Shown: positions 1 through 7,465, counted from the first letter of the stretch. The stretch is DNA of 13,137 bases from JAISFI01 sp031552425 (GCA_031552425.1 JAVBMM010000082.1:1-13137); one strand, 5' to 3'. Notes: generated by a model not told the origin, from the letters alone. Made by a program: numbers and translations.

Positions 1-2
1 AA

Positions 3-119
3 AAGCAACGGCAGGAAGCAAATAAACCGTTGGAAGAAGCCCTCGACCCGAACAAGTCAAAAGAGCAGCAGATGCAGGATATGCTCAAAGTACTCGAAGG
101 ACTGAATAAGAAAAAGTAA
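3..119 (+). CDS. C-terminal end of an unidentified protein (5' truncated)
   Basis: An open frame enters from the left edge and runs 38 codons to TAA at 117-119, in the phase starting at base 3. The visible tail is very polar, rich in K, Q and E, with a predicted helical segment (MQDMLKVLEGLNKKK) and a lysine run at the end. The next gene starts 24 bases later, which suggests co-transcription. No domain is visible, so I do not name a family. Its position before DUF4870-like and rteC genes makes a mobile-element backbone protein likely. Confidence 0.5.
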   Translation, partial: KQRQEANKPLEEALDPNKSKEQQMQDMLKVLEGLNKKK

Positions 120-143
120 GAACAATTAAAAATCCCACGAAAT

Positions 144-569
144 ATGTCAGACAACACCGAAAACAAGTTTTCCGGGCTGAACAACACCGCCGACACTACG
201 GCGGAGTACGACCCGAAAGATATAGAGCAGAACAAGACATTGAGCCTGTTCGCCTATCTGGGCATACTGGTACTCATCCCCCTGTTCGGGATGAAAGAAT
301 CCAAATTCGCCCGCTTCCACTGCAACCAAGGGCTTATCCTGCTGATAGGCCTGATAGGTTGGGCGGTAGTTTACAATGTCATGATGGCTATTTTCCGCGC
401 GATACTGTGGAACGGTGCGGGCTGGCGGCTTTACTCGCTGCTGGGTACGATCCTCGGTCTTGTGTATATCGTCTTTACCGTCCTGTCCATTATCGGCATC
501 GTGAACGCCCTGAACGGACGAGCAAAGGAACTGCCTATTATCGGGAAGTACAAGCTGCTGAGCCTGTAA
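144..569 (+). CDS. DUF4870/Tic20-like small membrane protein
   Basis: The product is 141 residues with a hydrophilic N-terminus (about residues 1-32) and three hydrophobic segments at about 33-49, 62-85 and 98-122. The motif FARFHCNQG (residues 56-64), between the first and second segments, matches the F-x-R-x-H-x-N-Q signature of DUF4870/Tic20-like integral membrane proteins. No signal peptide is evident and the role of this family in bacteria is not established. The gene follows the truncated upstream gene by 24 bases and is probably in the same operon. GC content is like the backbone genes. The family call is fairly safe; the function is unknown. It may be a passenger of the conjugative backbone rather than a transfer component. 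Confidence 0.75.
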   Translation: MSDNTENKFSGLNNTADTTAEYDPKDIEQNKTLSLFAYLGILVLIPLFGMKESKFARFHCNQGLILLIGLIGWAVVYNVMMAIFRAILWNGAGWRLYSLLGTILGLVYIVFTVLSIIGIVNALNGRAKELPIIGKYKLLSL

Positions 570-584
570 CCGGATTATCCCGGT
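569..584 (+). terminator. Weak stem-loop after the membrane protein gene
   Basis: The sequence accgg (569-573) pairs with ccggt (580-584) around a 6-base loop, starting at the last base of the stop codon. It is followed by acgatttt rather than a clean T run, so any termination would be weak. The remainder of 585-738 is AT-rich and shows no gene that I can support. Confidence 0.3.
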
Positions 585-738
585 ACGATTTTATCTATTG
601 TAATATGTGTAACATTTAAATTCTCAAGCCTATGGACTAAAAAGAAGAAAAAAACAAAAGCCACTAAAAAAATCCGATGAACAAGCGATTATCAAGCAAT
701 GACTGGGATTCTTATTAAATATTTAAAGTCAGAAACTT

Positions 739-1369
739 ATGAACGAACATTGGAATTTGAAGCTACTCGGGCTATTGTCCGACGCTTCACCGGCGACAGA
801 CGAAGATATGCAACGTGCATATGAGGATTTTACAGCGCAGATCACAGCCATAGGCGTGTCTGAATCGGGCTATGCAGATATCTTCCGGGCGTTGAACCAT
901 ATCCGTATCGAGTTTGATTCCCTGAGGGTATCTCTCCGTTACGGACAGGAAAAAAAATGCCCTGAAACTCGCATACCTTCAAAAAGCAGTGGCTTTTGTC
1001 AGTTCCGAGCAGGAATTGCTATCCCTTAAAATCCGGTATCCCGAACAGTTCCGGGAGCCTGCCGGGCAAACATCCGTATCCGACCTTTATATCATCCCTA
1101 AGTCGAAAGGCTTGGGGATTGTTGCATTGGCGGAAATCGTTATTGCGCTTTTCCTGACAAGGCAGGTCTTATGCCCGGACGGGAAACCGGCACGCCTGAT
1201 CCAGATCGCCCATGCGTTCGAAAAGGTATTCAATTGCAGTTTCGGGAGCATCTATGAGCAGCAGGAACAGGTTTTCAATCGTAAGCCGTTCAACCGCACC
1301 AAAGCGTTGGACTACCTGCGCAGCCTCCTGATCCGTAAGGATAAGGAAGGCCAGAAACAAACAAGATGA
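739..1369 (+). pseudogene. rteC: RteC-like regulator, split by a +1 frameshift
   Basis: Two overlapping frames (739-1029 and 989-1369) read as one protein of about 209 residues if one A is removed from the run of eight A's at 950-957. The joined sequence then passes through RYGQEKNALKLAYLQKAVAF without a break. Length and C-terminal half (a helical DNA-binding-like region ending NRTKALDYLRSLLIRKDKE) fit the RteC family, the last regulator of the RteA-RteB-RteC cascade that controls excision and transfer of CTnDOT-type elements after tetracycline exposure. No rteA/rteB or tetQ is visible here. As sequenced, translation would stop at 1029 with a scrambled tail lacking the C-terminal half. A sequencing error in the homopolymer, slippage on it, or real inactivation all remain possible. 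A strong terminator follows at 1421-1451. Confidence 0.75.
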
Positions 1370-1381
1370 AAAATAACCGTT

Positions 1382-1451
1382 TTGCAATAGCCTCGTAGTT
1401 AGGTCATTGCAAGAAACATTCAGGGGAGTAGTTACCTACTCCTCTGTTTTT
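1382..1451 (+). ncRNA. Candidate RteR-like small RNA downstream of rteC
   Basis: Seventy bases between rteC and the next gene form two consecutive stem-loops. The first pairs ttgcaat (1382-1388) with attgcaa (1406-1412), and after one mismatch gcct (1390-1393) with aggt (1401-1404), leaving a 7-base loop. The second is the perfect 11-bp terminator hairpin at 1421-1446 with five T's. In CTnDOT a trans-acting small RNA, RteR, is encoded just downstream of rteC and represses the transfer operon; the position here is the same. I see no clear TTTG/TAnnTTTG promoter for an independent transcript, so it could also be only the 3' untranslated region of rteC. No sequence comparison with RteR was possible. 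Confidence 0.35.
1421..1451 (+). terminator. Strong intrinsic terminator after rteC
   Basis: Bases 1421-1431 pair fully with 1436-1446 (11 bp including one G-T pair, loop ttac) and are followed directly by TTTTT at 1447-1451. This is a classic rho-independent terminator on the + strand. It separates the rteC-like gene from the helix-turn-helix gene at 1527, which therefore needs its own promoter. Confidence 0.85.
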
Positions 1452-1526
1452 GCTTCACCGTTCTGCTGAATTTTGCTTCGTCAACCGGTTGAGAAAACGA
1501 GTATTAATCTTAAAACGAAGTAAATC

Positions 1527-1871
1527 ATGTATATCGACAATGAAGATTTCGAAAAATGGATGGCGAAGCTGTCCAAGAAACTGGACGAGATGGGTAAAGA
1601 CCTCAAATCGTTCATCAACACGGGCGAAGTATTCCCGGAAGACGAGAAACTGCTCGACAATCAGGATTTGGCATTCCTGCTGAAAGTATCTTACCGGACA
1701 CTCCAACGTTACCGGTCGGGCGGGATACTCCCCTACTTTATGATCGCCCATAAGACCTATTACCGGGTAAACGATGTCCGGGAGTTTGTCCGCCGCCATA
1801 TGGATTTCCAAGCATGGCAGGATTTCGACAGGAAACATCCGAAGGGGAATAAGGACGAAAAGGATGAATGA
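1527..1871 (+). CDS. Helix-turn-helix DNA-binding protein (HTH_17, excision-type)
   Basis: The product is 114 residues. Residues 42-91, from LLDNQDLAFLLKVSYRTLQRY through the RVNDVREFVRRH segment, match the MerR-like HTH_17 fold: a recognition helix around residues 51-63, a short wing (GGILPY) and the closing DVREF helix. This fold is typical of Xis-like excision factors and small regulators in Bacteroides conjugative elements, where such a gene commonly follows rteC. The N-terminus (residues 1-41) is a charged helical region and the C-terminus is a charged tail (KGNKDEKDE). The gene stands alone between a strong terminator and the structured non-coding region at 1871-2174. It probably acts in excision or in control of transfer, but the target is not visible. 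Confidence 0.75.
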   Translation: MYIDNEDFEKWMAKLSKKLDEMGKDLKSFINTGEVFPEDEKLLDNQDLAFLLKVSYRTLQRYRSGGILPYFMIAHKTYYRVNDVREFVRRHMDFQAWQDFDRKHPKGNKDEKDE

Positions 1872-2174
1872 TCCTGCTTTTTAGCCTGACGCAGGATAGT
1901 GCAAACGGATGAAGGCTGGCTTTGGTTTACGCCTTCACCCAACGGTTCCGCATTTAGCAGAAACGGCCTCGCCTTCCGGCTCTGCCTGTTTCGCTAAATT
2001 AAGCAAGAGGGAACTGGACAAGTCCTGTTCTTCCCTCTTGCCCTGCGGGGCAAAGCCTTCGGCTTTAGTGGTTTAAGTCAAACCGCTGTAATGACACCTG
2101 TAATAATCAATTTTAGTTTATTGCTTATTATCAGGTAATTAATAGAAGTAATTCCTATAAAATTGTAATTACCC
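1871..2174. other. Hairpin-rich non-coding region, candidate oriT
   Basis: This 300-base gene-free stretch directly before the mobilization genes holds a chain of inverted repeats: 1871-1877/1891-1897 (7 of 7); 1910-1916/1931-1937 (7 of 7); 1952-1964/1988-1999 (12 bp with one bulged base); 2004-2013/2031-2040 (10 of 10, with inner ggac/gtcc at 2016-2025); 2052-2057/2061-2066 (6 of 6, loop ttc); 2068-2074/2080-2086 (7 bp with one G-T pair, loop aagtc). It also has two CTGTAAT direct repeats (2086-2092, 2098-2104). Transfer origins of Bacteroides mobilizable elements generally lie next to the mob genes and contain such repeats, so this is the best place for oriT. The nick site cannot be named. 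A structured leader RNA is the alternative. Confidence 0.5.
2134..2173. repeat. Inverted repeat and GTAATT repeats before the bfmA/btgA-like gene
   Basis: The sequence ggtaatta (2134-2141) is repeated inverted as taattacc (2166-2173), ending one base before the start codon at 2175. The core GTAATT occurs three times in direct orientation (2135, 2148, 2165). Its position suits an operator or oriT-accessory site bound by the small DNA-binding mobilization protein encoded just downstream. The region is AT-rich, so part of the similarity may be chance. Confidence 0.4.
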
Positions 2175-2762
2175 ATGCAAAATAACAGCAGAAAAACCAT
2201 ATTCACCACCGTTTCCATAGACAAGGAAACGGGCGGGTTAGTGGAAAAGATATGCAAACGCTATTCGTTGAAAAAAGCGGAAGTAGTAAAATTGGCTTTT
2301 CGGTATATCGACAAGGCAAATATTAACCCCGCCGATGCCCCCGAATCGGTCAAAGCCGAACTTTCCAAAATCAACAAACGGCAGGATGATATTATCCGCT
2401 TCATTAAACACTACGAGGAAAAGGAACTTAATCCGATGATACGGGCGACCAATTCAATCGCCGTCCGATTCGATGGAGTAGTGAAGGCTTTGGAAACGCT
2501 TGTTCTCTCACAGTTGGAGAAGAACCAAGAGAAGTATAACGCCGTACTGAAAAGGCTAAGCGACAAATTTACCGAACATGCCGACGTGATAAACGGTCAG
2601 GGTAAACACATCGGCACATTAAAAGAGACACAGAAAAAAGATAATGCCAAACTTTTGAAGTTGATTAGCCTTTATGCTGATTTAGCAGCCTGCGGAGTAA
2701 TGGACGGCAAACGCAAAGAGAACCTGAAAGCCGAAATATACCAATTAACCAACCCCGAATAA
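2175..2762 (+). CDS. BfmA/BtgA-family mobilization protein
   Basis: The product is 195 residues. The N-terminal 45 residues (FTTVSIDKETGGLVEKICKR and the following SLKKAEVVKLAFRYI helix) look like a ribbon-helix-helix type DNA-binding domain. The rest is long charged helices compatible with coiled coil (about 60-125 and 140-195). This is the form of the BfmA/BtgA accessory proteins of Bacteroides mobilizable plasmids and transposons, which bind oriT and help the relaxase form the relaxosome. The start at 2175 lies one base after an inverted repeat that may be its own operator. The stop is 3 bases before the next gene, so the two are translated from one message. The family call is good; oriT binding is inferred from the family. 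Confidence 0.8.
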   Translation: MQNNSRKTIFTTVSIDKETGGLVEKICKRYSLKKAEVVKLAFRYIDKANINPADAPESVKAELSKINKRQDDIIRFIKHYEEKELNPMIRATNSIAVRFDGVVKALETLVLSQLEKNQEKYNAVLKRLSDKFTEHADVINGQGKHIGTLKETQKKDNAKLLKLISLYADLAACGVMDGKRKENLKAEIYQLTNPE

Positions 2763-2765
2763 GCG

Positions 2766-3734
2766 ATGAATATAGACTTCCCACCACCGTCCAACGGCAT
2801 ATATAACAATGCAGGCAGCAGCCGACAGTTAGCCAATTATTGCGAGCATGAGGATTTGCAACGGATGGAGCAGGGAATCTATACCGAAGGCTTTTTCAAC
2901 CTTACAGATGATAATGTCTATAAATCCCAAGTGATTAAAGACATTGACGGAAATATCGGGCAACTACTAAAAACCGATGCCAAGTTTTACGCTATCCACG
3001 TCAGCCCATCGGAAAAGGAGCTGCAAGCGATGGGAAACACAGAACAGGAACAAGCCGAAGCTATGAAACGGTATATCCGTGAAGTGTTCATTCCCGAATA
3101 TGCTAAGAATTTCAATAAAGGACTATCAGCCGAAGATATCAAGTTTTACGGCAAAACCCATTTTAACCGCGACCGTTCCGACAACCGCCTGAACATGCAC
3201 TGCCATTTGATTGTAAGCCGTAAAGACCAATCGAACAAGGTTAAGATAAGCCCGCTAACCAACCACCGCAATACGAAGAAAGGCATTATTACAGGCGGTT
3301 TTGACCGTACAACTTTATTCGAGAATGTAGAAAAGGGTTTTGATAAACTGTTCGGCTACAACCGGCAACTATCCGAAACGTTCGAGTACTGTAACACCAT
3401 GAAAAACGGCACTATCACGAATAAACTACGAATGCAGGAACGGGAACTGAAAGCCTCTGAGCAAGATTTTGCTGGTGAAAAGAAAAAGATTGTCGATATA
3501 CAAATAGATGAAAATGTAAAAGCGCAAACAAATAAAAATCTAAAAACGTTTTCAGATACTTCAATACAACAGCAAATCAGTATGACAGTAAATCAATCAA
3601 TACACCAACAAACAAGTGAAAACGGCTTATCCTCTTTGTTTTCGATACTTCCATCCGCTGCGGACATCAATCCAACGGATGAACAACAGCCACTAAAACC
3701 CAAGAAGAAGAAACAAAGACCAAGACTAAGTTGA
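2766..3734 (+). CDS. BtgB-like relaxase (DUF5712 family mobilization protein)
   Basis: The product is 322 residues. Residues 125-155 (YGKTHFNRDRSDNRLNMHCH and on to LIVSRKD) hold a histidine cluster: H132 and the pair H145/H147 in the HxH arrangement that binds the metal ion in MOB relaxases. An upstream segment around FYAIHVSPSEKEL is also typical. The C-terminus (from about residue 225) is a polar, low-complexity region ending in a lysine-rich tail (KPKKKKQRPR), suited to DNA contact. It would nick oriT and carry the strand to the recipient through the transfer apparatus of a helper or of the same element. Length fits BtgB-type proteins, so it looks intact. Together with the BtgA-like gene it makes a two-gene mob module; no coupling protein gene is adjacent in this window. 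The nucleophilic tyrosine cannot be assigned by eye. Confidence 0.75.
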   Translation: MNIDFPPPSNGIYNNAGSSRQLANYCEHEDLQRMEQGIYTEGFFNLTDDNVYKSQVIKDIDGNIGQLLKTDAKFYAIHVSPSEKELQAMGNTEQEQAEAMKRYIREVFIPEYAKNFNKGLSAEDIKFYGKTHFNRDRSDNRLNMHCHLIVSRKDQSNKVKISPLTNHRNTKKGIITGGFDRTTLFENVEKGFDKLFGYNRQLSETFEYCNTMKNGTITNKLRMQERELKASEQDFAGEKKKIVDIQIDENVKAQTNKNLKTFSDTSIQQQISMTVNQSIHQQTSENGLSSLFSILPSAADINPTDEQQPLKPKKKKQRPRLS

Positions 3735-3786
3735 TATGTTCCATTTTACATCTGATAAACAAAGGTACATTCCGGAAATAAAACGT

Positions 3787-3866
3787 CAACACCAAGCCCT
3801 TCGGGTTTTACAGGAAATCTCCACACCTCCACTACGCTTCGGGTAGTATTTCCCGTAAAAGTGTTG
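3787..3866. terminator. Large inverted-repeat structure after the relaxase gene
   Basis: The arms caacac (3787-3792)/gtgttg (3861-3866) and ttttacaggaaat (3806-3818)/atttcccgtaaaa (3848-3860, 12 of 13 paired) are nested. Small hairpins lie in each half: aagccc/gggttt around a TTC loop at 3794-3808 and ctac/gtag at 3832-3846. It sits 52 bases after the relaxase stop. The element is nearly symmetrical, so it could stop transcription from both sides, but no long T run follows. It may instead be a palindromic repeat or a remnant of an insertion boundary. Confidence 0.45.
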
Positions 3867-3921
3867 CCCTATTTATTTCCTACATGGGAGGGATGTTTAA
3901 CAGATATAAAAAGGAAAAGTA

Positions 3922-3929
3922 TATCTTTG
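3922..3929 (+). promoter_or_regulatory. Possible promoter -7 box of the ATPase/HNH operon
   Basis: TATCTTTG matches the Bacteroidota -7 consensus TAnnTTTG and lies 68 bases before the ATPase start. A clear TTTG at the expected -33 position is not present, so the call rests on the -7 box and on position. The remaining bases of 3735-3997 hold the inverted-repeat structure at 3787-3866 and no gene. Confidence 0.4.
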
Positions 3930-3997
3930 CATAACTATTTGCTATCGTTTCGATTAGCGATTGAGTTGTAATAGTAAATTAAGTAGTAATTAACAGT

Positions 3998-6436
3998 ATG
4001 AAGCAATTTAAAATAGTAGCGGTTCGCCCATTGAAAAACTGCCTTAAACATTTTAGGAAAACACTAAAATCAGATAATACATATTTCTTGTATAATGGAT
4101 ATAAAGATTCAGAATATGAAACTATTATAACGGATAAAGAGGAACTCTTGCCTAATGATTTTTTTAGGACAAAATATGAGAATGAGCAATTATCAGTAAG
4201 CATTTCCGCCATTGTAGGCAAAAATGGAGATGGGAAAAGCTCAGTAATAGAGTTGATAATTAGAATTTTGAACAATTTTTCATATGCTGTCGGATTTCAA
4301 AAAAATCATAAAGACTTGAAACCTATATCCCGATTATACGCAAAATTATTTTACAGTATTGATGATGTAATATATAGCATTACTGTGAAAAATAATAAAA
4401 TCTATTGGGAGGGTGATAGGTTTTGTTTGAAATGGGACTTGACTAATCCGAATACGACTGATTATAAAGATGTAAAAGAAATAGAGGATTTTTTATTTTA
4501 TACGCAAATTTCTAATTATTCAATTTATGCATATAATTCAGAAGAATTCAAACGTGAAAATAATAATTCTAATAATTGTTGGATTAATGGTGTGTTCCAT
4601 AAAAATGATGGATATCAAACTCCTATAGTTTTAAATCCGTGGAGGAATAAAGGTTGCATTGATGTAAATAAAGAGCGTAATTTGATGAAAGACAGATTAA
4701 TTTCTTTATTCTTGTCGAATCAGAATTTCAGGAGTATTAATCAAAAACAATATGCAAAATCATTGAAAATAAGCCTTGATAAAAAAACGAAATTAGAAAC
4801 AAAAACTATATATGAATATTTTGAAGAAGAGTATAATAATTACAAGAGTGACAATAGCGCTATTAGGTATGCGCAGAAATTAATTGATGAATTGCAAAGT
4901 GGTCAACTCTCTATTCCCTCTTCTTATTATGAGAAGATAAGAGATATCGTTGAAATATTAGAATTTTTGGGAGATCAAGTAGACCAGAATTCAAGTCTTT
5001 TTTTTAGATGCTTAAAACTCAAAAAAGAGTTTTTTAATAAAAATAAAGGGCAGGATAAAAATACTGATTTTAAGATGTATTTGTCCAAAATGAAAGAATT
5101 TTCCAACTTGCTAGATAAAAGAATGTCTTCTTATGAAGAGTTGTATTTAGAATTGAAGGATATATCTGTTAGGCTCATTGAATCTCTGAAAAGGTTAGAT
5201 GGTAATTCAAAATTTGGTAAACTAAGCATTTCATTGTTGACTATTTCTGAAATTCAAAGAGTATTCTTGATTTCATTATATAAATCAGAATGGAAGAAAC
5301 ACTTGGATGAATATCTTTATATTCATCCAAGTATTAAGGGTAGTAGTGAAATATATTCTTCTATTGTTGACTATTTTGTTTATAAATCAATTTCAATAAT
5401 TGAGAAGTATCCATCATTTAGACAGTACAATTTGACAGATAGTACTAGTGATTTTATAGCTATTGGGGAAATAAGTAGCAAAGTAAAGAGTGCCCGTATT
5501 TCCGGATTGAATGAGATTTGGAAAGATATGGAAGAAAGGAAAACTCATATAACTCTTAAATTGAGGCAAGTTCTAAGCTTTATCAAGGTAAATCCCTTCG
5601 CGGAAAGTAGGAAAATATTTGCAGAAGGAGATATTATTGAGTTTTCTGAATATTATGAAGCAATTAAAAAATATATGCCCAATTATGATTTGATGGAATT
5701 ATTGCCTCCTCCTATCTTTAATACTGATATAATAGTTGAACAAATAGAAACAAAAGAAGACTGCTTATTGTCTGATTTAAGCTCAGGGGAACGTCAACTT
5801 TTAAATGTGGTTAGCTCTATAATATATCATCTCCAAAACATTAGCTCTGTTGAGCAAGAAAACCCCGATATAATATCGTACAAGCATGTTTGCTTAATTT
5901 TAGAAGAAATAGAATTGTATTTTCATCCAGAATATCAGAGGATATTTATTAAATTATTGTTGGATAATATTTACCAAAGTCAAATTAAAAATATTGATAG
6001 TATCCATATTTGTTTTTTGACACATTCGCCATTTATATTATCAGATATACCAAATGGTAATATTTTATATCTAAAAAAAGGAAATCCTGAGAGTGGTATG
6101 GATAATAAGACATTAGGTGCAAACATCCATGATCTTTTGGTTAATGAGTTCTTCATGGAAAATGGATTTATGGGAGAGTTCTCAAAACAAAGAATAAAAT
6201 CTCTCATTTCATATATGCGTCCTAATAATAACTCTTTTGATGAATATATGCCGAAGTGGGAATCAAAAATGATCGAGCAGATAATTTTATCTTTAGGGGA
6301 GCCTTTGATAAGACAAAGTTTAATGGATATGTATCGCGAAAGATACGAACCTAAAGAAATAACAGATATTGAGAAAGAAATCGAAAGATTACAAAAACAA
6401 TTAAAAGATAAAAAAGAGACGAATGATATCAATTAA
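3998..6436 (+). CDS. SMC/ABC-like AAA ATPase, Septu PtuA-like
   Basis: The product is 812 residues with the parts of an SMC/Rad50/OLD-type ATPase. They are: Walker A GKNGDGKSS at 74-82, an ABC signature-like LSSGERQ at 594-600, Walker B LILEE at 633-637 followed by IELYFHP (638-644), and an H-loop with LTHSP at 674-678. Between Walker A and the signature lies an insertion of about 510 residues, mostly charged helices. The C-terminus (from about 785) is a short coiled coil. The next gene, an HNH nuclease, starts inside its last codons (14-base overlap), the order seen in Septu PtuA-PtuB. In that family the ATPase is thought to control the nuclease and respond to phage. It is clearly longer than the PtuA proteins I know, so it may be a distinct subtype. 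Codon use is AT-rich, unlike the backbone. The start ATG at 3998 fits the conserved N-terminal KQFKIVAVRPL segment. Confidence 0.75.
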   Translation: MKQFKIVAVRPLKNCLKHFRKTLKSDNTYFLYNGYKDSEYETIITDKEELLPNDFFRTKYENEQLSVSISAIVGKNGDGKSSVIELIIRILNNFSYAVGFQKNHKDLKPISRLYAKLFYSIDDVIYSITVKNNKIYWEGDRFCLKWDLTNPNTTDYKDVKEIEDFLFYTQISNYSIYAYNSEEFKRENNNSNNCWINGVFHKNDGYQTPIVLNPWRNKGCIDVNKERNLMKDRLISLFLSNQNFRSINQKQYAKSLKISLDKKTKLETKTIYEYFEEEYNNYKSDNSAIRYAQKLIDELQSGQLSIPSSYYEKIRDIVEILEFLGDQVDQNSSLFFRCLKLKKEFFNKNKGQDKNTDFKMYLSKMKEFSNLLDKRMSSYEELYLELKDISVRLIESLKRLDGNSKFGKLSISLLTISEIQRVFLISLYKSEWKKHLDEYLYIHPSIKGSSEIYSSIVDYFVYKSISIIEKYPSFRQYNLTDSTSDFIAIGEISSKVKSARISGLNEIWKDMEERKTHITLKLRQVLSFIKVNPFAESRKIFAEGDIIEFSEYYEAIKKYMPNYDLMELLPPPIFNTDIIVEQIETKEDCLLSDLSSGERQLLNVVSSIIYHLQNISSVEQENPDIISYKHVCLILEEIELYFHPEYQRIFIKLLLDNIYQSQIKNIDSIHICFLTHSPFILSDIPNGNILYLKKGNPESGMDNKTLGANIHDLLVNEFFMENGFMGEFSKQRIKSLISYMRPNNNSFDEYMPKWESKMIEQIILSLGEPLIRQSLMDMYRERYEPKEITDIEKEIERLQKQLKDKKETNDIN

Positions 6437-7418
6437 GAGTGAAATTGTTGAAAATGCTATTTTGAAATATAAATCAGAAATAGAAATTCAAAGATTGGAC
6501 GCATATAATAATTTAGGACAGCTAAGAAAGAAAAGATTGTCAAGAGAAGAGATTGCATATGTAGATAAAATTATAAAAGAATTTGAAACATGCAATATTT
6601 TAACTGGGAAACCATCTTATTTAGATAAGGTGAAGAAACGTATAGGTATAGTTCCTATAGATAGTCGATTAAATACAAGTGAGGAGAGAAATAAAAGGCG
6701 AACTGAGTTTAAGGAATTGGTTTTAATAAGTCTGGGTTACAAAAAATTGCGCACATCATTCTATCCTAAATTCTTTAAAGAAATTGGGGTGAAGACTTGT
6801 GTTTATTGCAATTCTCAATTAGCCGTATCTATTGATATTGAAGAACATTTAAAAACAAAGACAATTATCAGATCTAAAGCTAAATTCCAAGTAGATCATT
6901 ATATAGCAAAAGACGCATATCCATTTTTATCAATATCATTATTCAATTTATATCCAGCATGTGCTTCGTGTAATATTGCAAAAAGCAAAATATCAATTAA
7001 AAAGTTTGAACTTTACTCTGAATCGAAAACGATATTGCCAAGTAAATATCGTTTCCATTTTGAGTCTGGATGTGTGGCTGATTATCTAACAACTCTTGAT
7101 GTTGAAAAAATTAAAGTTTTATTTATTGATCCAGATAAACCGGATAGGATGAAATCTGTAAAAGGTTCATTTCAAGATACATTTGACATAGAGGGTATTT
7201 ATGATACTCAGAAAGATATTGCAGAAGAGATTATAATAAAGGCTCAAATGTATAATGATTCCTTCAAACAGAAATTAATTAATGATTTTCCGAAACTATT
7301 TCCTAATAAAACTTTTATTGATAGAATATTACTTGGCAATTATACAGAAGAAATAAATATCCACAAAAGACCATTAGCTAAGTATATGCAAGATCTTTCG
7401 AAGGAATTGGGTTTTTGA
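6423..7418 (+). CDS. HNH endonuclease, Septu PtuB-like
   Basis: The product is 331 residues with an HNH/McrA-type core: C126-x-x-C129 (TCVYCN), D158-H159 (VDH), N175 and C180-x-x-C183-N184 (ACASCN). The four cysteines would bind a structural zinc, while H159 and N175/N184 are the likely catalytic and metal residues. About 120 residues precede the core and 145 follow it, so it is longer than a bare HNH nuclease. It overlaps the ATPase gene by 14 bases, implying coupled translation and a two-protein complex. In Septu-type systems the HNH partner is the effector that cuts DNA once the ATPase is triggered. All expected catalytic residues are present, so it should be active. The target cannot be read from sequence. 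Confidence 0.8.
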   Translation: MISIKSEIVENAILKYKSEIEIQRLDAYNNLGQLRKKRLSREEIAYVDKIIKEFETCNILTGKPSYLDKVKKRIGIVPIDSRLNTSEERNKRRTEFKELVLISLGYKKLRTSFYPKFFKEIGVKTCVYCNSQLAVSIDIEEHLKTKTIIRSKAKFQVDHYIAKDAYPFLSISLFNLYPACASCNIAKSKISIKKFELYSESKTILPSKYRFHFESGCVADYLTTLDVEKIKVLFIDPDKPDRMKSVKGSFQDTFDIEGIYDTQKDIAEEIIIKAQMYNDSFKQKLINDFPKLFPNKTFIDRILLGNYTEEINIHKRPLAKYMQDLSKELGF

Positions 7419-7465
7419 CGTAGAGTAAGATGTTGATCGGATAAGATGAAAAGAGCTTCTTATAT

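Larger units (their letters stand above)
1..3734 (+). mobile_element. Backbone of a Bacteroidales mobilizable or conjugative element (partial)
   Basis: This stretch groups an RteC-type regulator, an excision-type helix-turn-helix protein, a hairpin-rich candidate oriT and a BfmA/BtgA plus BtgB-like mobilization pair, all on one strand. Such genes are typical of Bacteroides conjugative transposons and mobilizable elements. No integrase, excisionase partner, transfer (tra) operon or attachment site is visible, so neither the ends nor the class (integrated element or plasmid) can be fixed. Base composition is moderate here and becomes clearly more AT-rich after about 3900, which suggests that the downstream defence genes are cargo with another history. 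Confidence 0.6.

Noticed and set aside
359..619. ORF overlapping the DUF4870-like gene in another frame
   Set aside because: It is a shadow of the membrane protein gene, with no family features.
989..1369. A separate gene starting at 989
   Set aside because: Its sequence continues the upstream frame without a gap if one A is removed from the run at 950-957, and together they match the length of RteC. It is the second half of one broken gene.
5980..6432. Reverse-strand ORFs inside the ATPase and methyltransferase genes
   Set aside because: They are opposite to well-supported coding frames with conserved motifs, and their sequences are low-complexity shadows.
3998..7418. PARIS or Gabija system
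   Set aside because: Those use a Toprim-type partner or a fused Toprim domain. Here the partner has a clear HNH core with four zinc cysteines.
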